NCBI GenBank assembly: GCA_028386065.3
Contig: JAKUCV010005750.1
Span: 250,944-314,943, forward strand
Source of the DNA: Turnera subulata
Lineage: Eukaryota > Streptophyta > Magnoliopsida > Malpighiales > Passifloraceae
DNA length: 64,000 nt
Direction of reading: 5' to 3'
The position numbers and the translations under genes were made by a program. Within the stretch, counting starts at the first letter, position 1, and each line of letters begins with the position of its first letter. The notes beneath the pieces were generated by a model, which saw nothing but the letters and a program-made list of their open reading frames with translations, did not search any database and was not told the origin of the DNA. Below are positions 38,901 through 50,900 of the stretch, in pieces.

Positions 38901-41900
38901 AATTTTGATGAAATTTTTTGACCCATGATTATTGTGCCACTATGGTTGGCTTCTGCATTGAAGCTGACTGTTAGTGCAGTGGAAAGGTCGATGTTTGACC
39001 AAAATTTGATGAATTTTGGTGCTAGAAACCACCTCTCCCCAAAGAAGCAATGAGAAGGCTGCTGTGGGAGACAGCTCTTTTTCTGTCTTTTCATAGAAGG
39101 ACTACGCCCTGTCCTCAGGATTTGCCTTTTTCTGTACCTTCCATGGCCTCCAGTTATCATTGTTTGGACTGCTCAAGTGATAAAGTCTTTTTTTTTGAAC
39201 CTTAAGAAAAAAAGATATTAACCATGGTGTCTCAGGAAAAGTTATAGCCTTGTCCCTTCATAGTTTATTGTGTCCATTTAATTTATAGTATGTGCAAATT
39301 CGTGTTGGATGTTCATGCATTTGTTGCTTATTTATAGGTGACATTTCGCCATAAAGGATTTGAAGAGACACGTCGCCTTGGTCTTCAAAGTGAAACAGAG
39401 CAGGTACTTGGGTTTTCCTATTGGCGGTTGATCAGCATAATAATTAGTATCTCATTTTTCTATTAATTTGTCCAGATGGTAAGACATGCCTCTCCACTAG
39501 GTGAAACTGGAATGTTGGTTGTTGACACCGTGGTGAGCACAATTTTGGCTTTCTCGTGTTGTTAACTATGAATATAAACGCTTCTCAATATCATTTATTT
39601 ATTTTCCAATTCTCAATTTGTCCAGGTACCAGGTGGACCGGCTTACAATTTGTTGGAGCCAGGGGATGTTCTTATATGTGTCAAAGGAGAAGTAAGATCT
39701 GTCTTACGTGGCATTCTTTATATACTATAAACGGCTAACTTTGTGGATCACTTCAAACCTCTATTATATGTAATAAGTATGTTGCATATATTGCCAGATT
39801 GACATGTTTTCTGTGACAGAATTTTATTGGTGAAAGTCTAGCTAATCTTTCATCTTTGAGCTTTCATTTGCTTTTTATGCTCCTCTTTAGATTTTGGAGT
39901 ATGTCCTCTAATTTTACATGTGTGGTTAACTCTGGTGGAGTGGCACAATTATGTGGTTTCAATGAATCTTGGTCAATCATGCTTGTAATTTAAACTGCTC
40001 TTTTATTTGGCAATCAAATTGTCCAGGTATATTCCTGTTAGGCCCTAGATGTTTAAGGTTACTGATTAATCATTCAATTTTATTTATTCTGATTTTCTAA
40101 AAAATTTTTCTTGATTTCATCATATCTCCAGTGGATGGAATGTTCTTTTAAGTTGGATTTTTTTTTTTGATGAAACATTTTAGTTGGAATTTAGATGAAT
40201 TATTATTATCAACGTTATTAAATGTCTCCTTGTCTTCTTTGGCAAATTGGTTCGGAATATTGCTCGTTGCAGGTAACTACTCGATTTTTGAAATTGGAGA
40301 CATTTCTTGATGACAGTGTTCACCAGAATATTGAAATGCAGATTGAAAGAGGCGGCACATCCTTGACCATTAACATTTTGGTATGTCATAATTTAGATGT
40401 TATACTCCATTGTATTCAATTCAGCACAGGCTGGTCTGATGCCATAAATTTTATCAGATTGAAAACATTAAAGCGGCTCTTTAAGATTAAAGAGCACCGT
40501 AACAGCTTGAGATAGATATGGATTCAATTTGTAGCAATGAATATCACGGACAACTAAACTTTTTCCCTGTTCCACGTGAAGCTTTATGGAGATATCAATG
40601 AAAGGTTTATATGAACAGTTTTGTAATGTTGTGATTCTGGGTGATTATTTTACTGAATAAGTGTTCTCAATTCATTTTCCAAGTAATGTTGGATTCTAGT
40701 TGCTGGAATCGGATAGTAACTTTTTTATTGCCTCTGTTATCTTACCACAACATGAATAACAGCCTCGAAGTCAGTGGTTATTCAGATTTTAATTTTCTTG
40801 CAGCCTCTGTTATATAATCCTTTTCTACTTTTCTTGCATTGACAAAAGTTGAAAAAAAGTTCTTAGTCCGTGCCGGATAGATTAAGCTTATCAGTGCATG
40901 TAGTTCTTCAAAATGGTAGCTTTCTCTTATGATAAAGCAACCAAGTGCCTGAATGATACTTTTGTATTATTTTTTCTTTTTTCTTATTGTGGGTCATGTG
41001 TTGAGGCCTAAAGTCTTACAAGGCAGCATCAAGTGGGAGTTGCTTATTGCATTTGTAGTGCTTTTCAAAATCCCCATGTCTGATCCATACTGCTAGTACT
41101 CTAGTCCAGGATATGGCTGTTCCTGTAGTCCTATGGAAAAAGGAGAGGCATTTCTAGTCTTCCCTGATTCTTGTAGGTGATTGTGAGATTAGCAATGTAC
41201 CTATTGGCATGCATTTTCATGTTAGGGTGAGGAAGTCTATGCTGTCGTGTCCACACTATTAGTTTCCTGTCAGCACTTTAGAGGCTTAGTCAGGCAAATC
41301 TATTGAACTTTCTGCTTTCCTGTGTTTTTGAAAGTATTACCCTTTCTTTACCCATGGTCATTGTGACGTCTGAGTTGAAAGTTTGCCACATTCTCTTTTC
41401 CACTCTTTTCATCAAGTAACTCTGGAGGTATTTCCTTTGCCACATTGTCTCCAGTAAAATCGTGCAGGGTATTGAATCTGGAACCTTTTGCTGGTTACCC
41501 AGCAAATTTTGTCCCATCAATTCCAAATCTGGAACCTTTTGCCAAATTCGAAGCTTGAGGACTGATGCTTGTTTTCTCTTCTGTCTCTCAACTGCAATCT
41601 CTGGGCAAACAGGCCTGTCATTTCAGGCCTTATTGCTCCTACATATACAATTTCCCATAGGCAGGTTGGGGATGTCACCCACAGCGCAACTGAATTCATA
41701 GTGTTTGAAAAAGGATCGAAGTTGGGAACCTATTGTCTTTCCCTAACATTTTCCTCATTTTTTTTCCTTTGTGGCAAGATTAATGTGACATCACAGAGCC
41801 ATCTTCTGATATGATCCATCACCATCCGCAAAATAATTACCAGTATACGTGATGCCATTAATGAGTTCCCATTTTTTCACTTTATCCTTAAACATGACAT

Positions 41901-44900
41901 TTCTTTTTCTCGAGTATGCCATGAGGTATTAGTTGGTGCCTAAACAGGATAGAAAATTCGGTCTGCTCCCTTTGCCACCAGAGCCGTGGGTAGTGTTAAG
42001 TGGCAACTCTGGTTCAGTGACAAAGGAAGCAATGACATATGGGTGGGAATGCTGTTGTGTGCATGCAAAACCTCCTCCTCTGACTGGTGTTGGCTTCAAC
42101 AACCACCATGGCCATCACAGGGTTTATACTAATTCTAACCACGGCTTGCTGATGAGCCTGAAGTATTAAGTCTAGAGATATGTCTTAAGAGTACCAAAAC
42201 ATTCCTGGGCCTCACGCTTAAGCTTTTGAAATGGTCCTTTGATGGTAATAGAGCTAATATAGCAAAAAAGTTTTTAGGTTGGTTTTGGTCAAAATGCTGC
42301 AAAAGAGTAATGGTGTTCTCCCACAGCCACATGTACCTATATATAATGCCAATTGTTTTATCTATATCTGTTCCTGCTTTACATCATGTGTAATTGGGCA
42401 CAGGTTCTTCTGTGATACTTCTTAAACATTCAGTATACACTTTAGTCATATCCAGAATCCTATTTTCCGAAGAACTGGCTTGTTTAATTTAAGACAGGAA
42501 TGTAACAAATTCACAGTAGGTACGGTTAGATCTTACCTGATTTCTTGAATCTTTGTTAGTATGTATATATACCCAATTGAGTTTTTATTTTTTGCGACAA
42601 TGCTTGTGGCTGCTTAAGTTTTGTATTGCTCATATGCCTTGTGGCCTATTAAGTCCTAGCTTTGTGTTCTTGTCCAGCTTGTTCCAGATACTTGTGATGT
42701 TTCTCTGTTGTGATGCTTTCAGTTAGCATTTTTTTTTACGCTCAAGTCTTAGCCAAAGCTAATCATGTTTCCTTAATTTCACTTCAGGTTCAGGATTTAC
42801 ACTCAATAACTCCTGATAACTTCTTAGAAATTAGTGGAACAGTGATGCACCCTTTGTCTTATCAACAGGTAGTTTCAATTCATTTTTTTCTCCTAAAAGT
42901 TGGTATTCTGACCTCTTTTATTTGCTCACTCTTGTTTGTGTTGTTGGCATCTTAACATATTTCAAACTTTTTATAACAGGCTAGAAACTTCAGCTTCGAA
43001 TGTGGTCTAGTATATGTTGCAACCCCTGGGTTAGTTTATCATAGACTGTCTTTGTTTAATTTGACGGAGGACTTCTTCTCTAAAAATGAATACGGTTTTC
43101 TTGCACCCACCACTTTCTGTTTAAGATTTATTTGCTGTTATATCTTTTTCCGTTCCAGTTATATGCTATTAAGAGCAGGAGTTCCTCGACATGCTATCAT
43201 TAAGAACTTTGCTTCTATGGAGATTTCTGGACTTGACGAACTAATCTTAGCCCTATCTAAGTTATCAAGAGGTGCTCAGGTCCCATTACAGTATATAACC
43301 TACAAGGATCGTCATCAAAGGAAGGTATACTACCCCATTAGTGAAATGTATGTCTAATAGATGGCATTTTGTCAAACTAATGCAGCTTTCTCTTATTATT
43401 TCTAATTGGATGATCCATTAATTGAATTACCAGATGACTGTAAGTGGATCCATGTTTTTTTTTTTAATCTTTCTTGGAGATTGGGAATAGTTGGACTCTC
43501 TCTGGCACCCATTTGATTGACTGGATTTATCACTACTAATCTACTTCAGCTGCTTGCCCAGTTTCTTATGATTCTGTCATACGATAGTGTAATTGGGATC
43601 GATAACAAAGCCATTCATATATGGTTAGGAGATATGTTGTGAGTACACTCAATAATATGTTATGATATTCTTGGAATTTTAATTACTCTTGTGATGACTG
43701 CAGACTGCCCTAGTCACTATTGACCGACATGAATGGTATGATGCTCCAAAGATATACTCTCGAGATGATAATTCTGGTTTGTGGATACCAAGACCTGCCA
43801 TTCAACCCCAGTCTCAGCAGGGGTCATCCTGTGGTAGTCATAGGGAACTAGGTCTGAATGGAGATGAATATACTCTTGCAGAAAATATGCATCACGGTAA
43901 CAAAGAGGATCAGACTAATGCTTCTCTGGACGACTATTCTAGGGAAGAGAACATTGTTAAAACAAATATGCAGCAAATGCAGGGGAAACAATCTACCAGT
44001 CAGACAGTTGTCAATGGATGTTTCTCTAGTAAAGGTGGAGATATAGATTTAGAGGCTTCAAATAGCACAAAAGATTCAGATTCAAGCGGTGCTGGTGGTT
44101 TGATGGTAGCTTCAAGTAATGCTTTATTTCCAGAACGCCAAATGGAGCCCAGTCTTGTGCTGGTTGAGGTAATTTATGACATGTTTTATGCATGATCACC
44201 AGCAATGATAAGAAAAAATGAAATTTTTTTCCAATATTTTGTCACCTTATGCTTTTACTCCGGCAATCAGTTGTGACATCAGAATCCCTTTGAGACAACT
44301 GTGCTACTTCCATTTAGAGATTGTGATAATTGCTTTACAAGACTTTAGGGAACCAAGTCTCATTGGATGTTCTTTTGTATGTTCCAATTATGAAATTTGG
44401 GAACTCATCATTTTTTTTAATTCTTATAGAATGTAGGGGATTGCAATATACAGCTGTCTGGTTCTTTTTGTCTGTTAGTATGACTGTGTTTAGAAGGCTG
44501 ATATGGAGACAGATAAGGCTGGCTACTGACAGTCGTCAGGCGCTTAGAATGTTTAATACAGACTTGCTCACATATTGTGGGGAATAAAATATTCCATTAG
44601 CTGATATTACATCCTTCTTAATATTTTTTGAGATGTTATATAATATGACAAAAGAAGCAGAAACTTTACCTATTGATTACCCCTGTTAAGTTTGTAGACA
44701 TTGATAAATAGCTATCATATCAAAGTTGTGGGTGGCACCAATCCCTGCTTTCTTATCGATATAAGATCTCCGTGTTGAGGCATTATTATATAAATTTAGG
44801 AGCAGTCCCAGGCTCAGCACCTATATTTAGTTTCAGCAATAGATTTAGCAATTTCTCAAGCATTGTTCTGCGCAAATATCACTAGAATAAGTTCTCTGCC

Positions 44901-47900
44901 ATTTTCTTAATCTGATATTAAGTTCCATCATATACTATATTCTTAAATCTCTCTTCTAACAACGAAACAGCATTTCCAAGTTGTCTTAGCTATTCAGGTT
45001 TTTAACAATTAGCCAATATAAACATGGTTGTATTGCTTCTTTTTGTCTCTAAGTACGTTTCATGCGAGGATTTGCCTCAGCAACTATGCGTGAATTCTGA
45101 AGAATATTTATTTTCATATCTGTTAGTTGGTAAATATATCTCATGGTGAAACATTTAGATCGTCCTATCCTGCAGGTTAATGTGCCACCATCATGTTTGC
45201 TTGATGGTGTGGATTCACAGCAGTCTTTTGGGACTGGTGTCATTTTACATCATGCTCAGGGCATGGGCCTGGTTGCAGTTGATAAGAACACTGTCAAAGT
45301 ATCTGCATCTGATATTGTTCTATCCTTTGCTGCATTCCCTATTGAAATTCCAGGGCAGGTAAACTTTTCAGCATAAAAAATGTAGAAAACCATTGTTAAA
45401 ATTTTCAGCAGAAAAAATACCAAAAAAATATTTCTAGCCCTTTTTAATTGCGTCCTGAATATTTTTGCAGGTTATTTTTCTTCATCCTGTTTATAATTAT
45501 GCTCTTGTCTGTTATGACCCCTCTGCCCTGGGCATAGTTGGCCTTTCTAAGGTTAGAGCTGCTGAAGTACTTCCGGGTATGTTTCACTTTGTGCATTCCC
45601 TTTTATCCATATTATTATTAGGTGTAGCAGAAATTAGTCTCTGGTTCAAATAATCATAAATTCCAATTATCTATTTATTCAATTGCATTAACATTTTTCA
45701 CATAGTTATCCTTATAAGGGAAATAATACTAGTCCTTGAGGAAAACACTGCATAATAGTGTTGGATTCACCAGTGCTAATAATACAGGGGTGTTAACAAA
45801 GAAAGCTGCAAGCTTGGGTTTGGTGTCGAGCTTGATCAATAATCGAGTAGCTCAAACTCAGTTCCTAAAGCTCATTCTTTTAAACTTTATCAAGCTTCAA
45901 TGATGTAGGGTAGAGAATAGGATAGAGAATAGAAAACTCAAAATAGCAGAGAATCTAGCGGAATACGCAATCAGAATTGTTTAGGAACAATAGGATTGAT
46001 AATTAGGGTTTAAAACCACTAGAGACGTATAGTCAAAATAAGATAATAATAAGCTACCGAAAATTAAATCTAACATAACTTATTTATACTAGAGAAAACC
46101 TAAATATAAAAGGAATAGTACTGCTACAGTACGCGTGAACAGTACCGACATGCTACAGTAACGCGAGAATAGTGACACGTGAACAGTAACCGACCCAACA
46201 TAAAAAAAAAATAAAATATTAAAATACTAATAATTTTGCTCCTGCATCAATCCCCTTAGGTTGAAAACAACTTGTCTGCAAGTTGATCTTGCCCCGATCA
46301 TGTGGATGTCCAATCAAACCTTGCCAACCTTTCTTGCATTTGAACTTCGAACAGAAATTGTCTTTCAACTTGCTATTAAAATCTACTAATCATCGAACAC
46401 ACACTCCACAAGATCCAAACTCCTTAGAAGTTGATGAAGACATTTGAAGTAGACCAGAATCCACATTCCTCGAGCTTCCTTCAATGATTTTCTTAACTTC
46501 TGTTTTCATTCTAGCACTTTTCCGTTTAGATTCATTCTCCACAAAGTTCAACCATATAGAATCAATTACATCTATATCACCCTACACATGGGAGACCCCA
46601 TGCATGCCAGAATACTTATCCATCTTTGGCCAAACTTCTTCCGCACACTTTTCAAAATTTGGCTGCACAAAATCGTTATTATAATCTGTCTTTCAAAGAG
46701 TTTGAGCAGCACATTCAAAAGGGTCATGGAAATCTATTATTGTTGCTGCAATGTTCTCTTTATTATCATCTTGCTTGTTCATAGCAATCTCTTCTAGAGG
46801 AAAGACATCATCATCATCACTATAAGTGTCATAGATTGGTGGAGAATTCCAATCTTCTTCCTCACATTTGTTTGTCATCAACAACAACCTGCTCTCCTCC
46901 TCTTGATATCCATATTCTTCGTTATCATCCTCTACATCCGGATATCCATCCTCTTCATCCTGCTCATCATTAATAGGTTCAAATGCCTCCTCTTCTTCAT
47001 CTTCCAAGTTCGCTGAATTCACTCTACCTTGTGGACAACTATAAGAGAAGTGTCCCTTTTCTCCACAAATAAAACAACGAATGCGAGACTCATTACCATC
47101 CTTAGAAGCTGTAGGACCAGAACTGATTTGAGGCTTCAATTGTTTAGAATTGTGACCTTTGTCACTTCTCTCTCCGTTGCTTGAATTCCTTGCGCCAAAG
47201 CGATTATTCACCGCACCACCTTGGCTGGATTTGTGAGTATTCAAGTCAAATTTATTACCACGAAATCCACCAGCAGGTTTCTGCCCAATCCCATCCATTC
47301 TTCCGAACAGAGGACGCCTTGCCCCATAGCGCTGCACTCGTTTTTCAGCCATCAATGCAAATTGACGAGCATCTTCAAGATTAAACAAACGTACAACTCC
47401 CATCTCATCCCTAACAGCTCGGTTTAGACCTGAAAGAAAACGAGAAGTCAATTGTTCTTTTGACTCTCTAAGACCAACTCTAATCAGTAAGTTGTTAAAT
47501 TCAGCCGTATACTCCTCCACTGTCATGCTTCGCTGTCTTAAAGAATGAAATCTCTCATATAACTCCATAACATAATCAGATGCCAAAAATTGCTTGCGCA
47601 ACTTTCTCTTCATATGTTCCCAAGTGTCAATTTTAGGCTTTCTTTGACGTACACGTTGCTCCTCAACTCTCTTCCACCATTGAAGTGCAGTGCCTTTCAA
47701 TTTAAGCTTAACAAATAACACTTTTCTCTTTTCAACCAAAGGTTTCCACTCAAAATAATTCTCCAAACTTGCTTCCCAATCTAAATAGTCTTCCATATGC
47801 ATCTTTCCAGAAAAATCTGAAACTTCTATCTTAATTCCACCACTATTCAGATCTAAAGCATGAACTAACCTCTCTTCAAGTCCGCCTCCTGCTGCGATGC

Positions 47901-50900
47901 CTGCAGCTCCAGCATTGTGAAAAGGGTTTTCTTCATCAGAGTCATCAACTTCCGTTGATTCTGCCCCTCGACTACCTTCCGGTATATCTGCAGGGTTGGT
48001 GTTGCCTTCCGGAATCTCCATTCGGGCTGCCACCGGTTCCTGTCGCCGTAGCGCGCGCATATCTCGCGATAATGCTGCAATCTGACGCTGAAGATCAACT
48101 AGGATATCTTGCTGATTTTGATTTCCTTGCCCACGACCTCTACCTCTGCCTACCATGGTGTCGTTTTCGCAAACCTATTTGCGAACGTTTCGCTCCGCTA
48201 CCAATTGATGTAGGGTAGAGAATAGGATAGAGAATAGAAAACTCAAAATAGCAGAGAATCTAGCGGAATACGCAATCAGAATTGTTTAGGAACAATAGGA
48301 TTGATAATTAGGGTTTAAAACCACTAGAGACGTATAGTCAAAATAAGATAATAATAAGCTACCGAAAATTAAAGCTAACATAACTTATTTATACTAGAGA
48401 AAACCTAAATATAAAAGGAATAGTACAGCTACAGTACATGTGAACAGTACCGACATGCTACAGTAACACAAGAATAGTGACACGTGAACAGTAACCGACC
48501 CAACATAAAAATATAATAAAATATTAAAATACTAATAATTTTGCTCCTGCATCATTCAATTAAGCTCGACTTCATGTGTTCAATTAAGTTAAGCTCAAAT
48601 AACTAAAAATTCTAGCCCAATCATAAATAATGAGGGGTGGGCGGGGCGTGCTAACTCACAGGATTGGCTAGACTCAACTAGGCTTGCAAGCCCCAAAGAG
48701 CCAGTGTATGTTGCCCGAGCTCGGCTAGCTAAACTACAAAGCACTGCTCGGGCTCAGCTTGAGCTTAATAAATCTGAGTCAAGTTTGAGTTATAACCAAG
48801 TCGATCTCGAATTAATCAAGAATAGTTTACACCATAGTAATGCTGTAATGGCGTGTTCTCTTCTACGCACCAAAAAAAGTCTATTTGACAGCTCGATCTT
48901 AATGGAGCTGAGTTGAGTTCGAGTTATCATCGACTCCTTGAATAGTTCAACAGTTGCTTTACAATCCTAGTGAAGGTATATTCTCTTCTATACTCAGAAG
49001 AGCCTATCTGACTAGGAAAAATAAGCCTCTGTAACTAGCATTATTAAGTGGATATGGTGGCAAGCTACTAACTAAAATGTCTTGTCATCTTGAATATTTG
49101 CAATCGTATTCTGTCATTTTAGCTAAGTAGCCTGCTCTGAGGGGGGAAGTAGTTTCTTCTAATTTAGTTTCTACTATGCAGTCTTTTGAAGCTGCATTTA
49201 CTTTCCTACAAATTCAAAGAGTCTTGATTCATATTTGAAATCAAAGAATCATCACCATAAATTTTCCCACTTCCCTTAATAGGCATGGAGTCTGCAATTT
49301 GAACTTATAATAGTTAAGCACTAAGATTCTTCAGCATGGTTTATTTACTTTTTGCAAGCTTTTACTTACGTTTTCCATCACCTTTGAACTTTATTTGAAT
49401 ATCATATTATTGGAAGCAGACTTAATGAGTTTAACGCTGTCTCCCCTTGTTCATCATGTGGATAATGTTTGTATTTGCTAGACAGAGCCTGCACTATGTC
49501 GTGGCGATCCAGTACACCTTGTGGTTTTGACCAGAAATCTGCGAGCAAAGTCTAGGAAATCTAAAGTGACAAACTCATGTGTCGCCTTAAGAAATACCGA
49601 AGTGATTGAGCTTGAGTCTGGTAATTGAACATATGTTAAATAATCAACTTTGGTCAGTAATCATGCTGGATCTCTTACGCTGAGCTATGTCTACAGATTT
49701 TGGTAACTCTCTTACGGGGGTGATATGCAGTAAGTCTGGAAAGGTTCAGGCTTTGTGGGGAAGCTTTTCTATTGGGGTATTCACTTTTGCTTGCTTTTCA
49801 CAAAGTACCATCAACCTCACGTCAATACTTAAAAAAACTTTTATTTCCAGCAAAAATCCAGTGGAAAGGATAATCAGTTTGTTCGAGGCATCCCCATCTA
49901 CGCTATCAGCGAAATACTTGACAAAATTATTTCTGGTACAAATGGGAAATCTCTCCTCATAAACGGTGTGAGCAGGCCAATGCCAGTGGTTAGGATGTTG
50001 GAGGTTCAACTTTATCCTGAATTGCTTTCAAAGGCCAGGAGTTTTGGTCTAACCGATGATTGGATCCAAGTGTGTGCTCCTACAATATTTTTCTCCTTGT
50101 GAAATGACTCTGCAACACCATGCAAAATATATTTCCTTGCATCTCTCTTCTTCTTTCGTTGTTATATTTTGGACAAAAGTCATCGAATCTATCTATAGAA
50201 TTACTTTTTTCAATTATAATCAAAAGAAAAATCTTGGTGATGAGTTGCTAAACTCTTATACAAACAACAATTTTGGTGATAATACAAGCATATAGTTAGA
50301 AACTGGAGATGTTATGTGAATATTTGCTCTAACAGCCATCTCTGTTTTTCCTTATTTCTATCTCTTTGCTACTATAAGATTTCTTGTTCAGTTCCATCTT
50401 TTGCTGAAAATAATATGTCGCATGTCAGAAACATATAGGCATACAAAAACAACACTTCAGGTGATAATACAAACATATAGTTAGAAACTGGAGATGTTAT
50501 GTGAATATTTGCTGTAATAGCTATCTCCTTTTTTTATTATTTCTAACTCTTTACTACTATAAGGTTTCCTGTTGAGTTCATCCTTTGTTGGAAATAATAC
50601 TTCACAGGTCTACGATAAACTAAGGTGTGATGTCTGATAGTCAAAATCCTAGGATGGACACTCTGAATTTCCTGTATTTTGTTTCTGGATGACCATTCTT
50701 GGCATCAAACACTTATGCTAACTCTTGCCTTCCCTAGCCACTTGCCCATTTCTCTGGATTGTTGTCACGCCTAGAGCATCCCAGTTCTACTAGCTTGCAC
50801 CTGATAGATTTAAACCTGAGATTTACTGCTTTAAGACGACAAATAAAACGGAAAGGATATAAGGCAACCAAAAACATCTGAAAATAATTACAATTTACAG

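Larger units (their letters stand above)
45901..48554 (-). mobile_element. Young gag-only LTR retrotransposon in DEG7 intron 17
   Basis: 2654 bp with 349-bp LTRs (45901-46249 and 48206-48554) that begin TGATG and end CATCA and differ at about eight positions by eye, mostly at CG sites. The element is antisense to DEG7. On the minus strand the order is LTR, primer site ATTGGTAGCGGAGC (48205-48192), gag, polypurine tract (complement of 'atccccttag' at 46250), LTR. The interior is only 1956 bp and is nearly filled by one intact gag; no protease, RT, RNase H or integrase is present. It must be mobilised by proteins of another element while supplying its own Gag. Confidence 0.93.
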
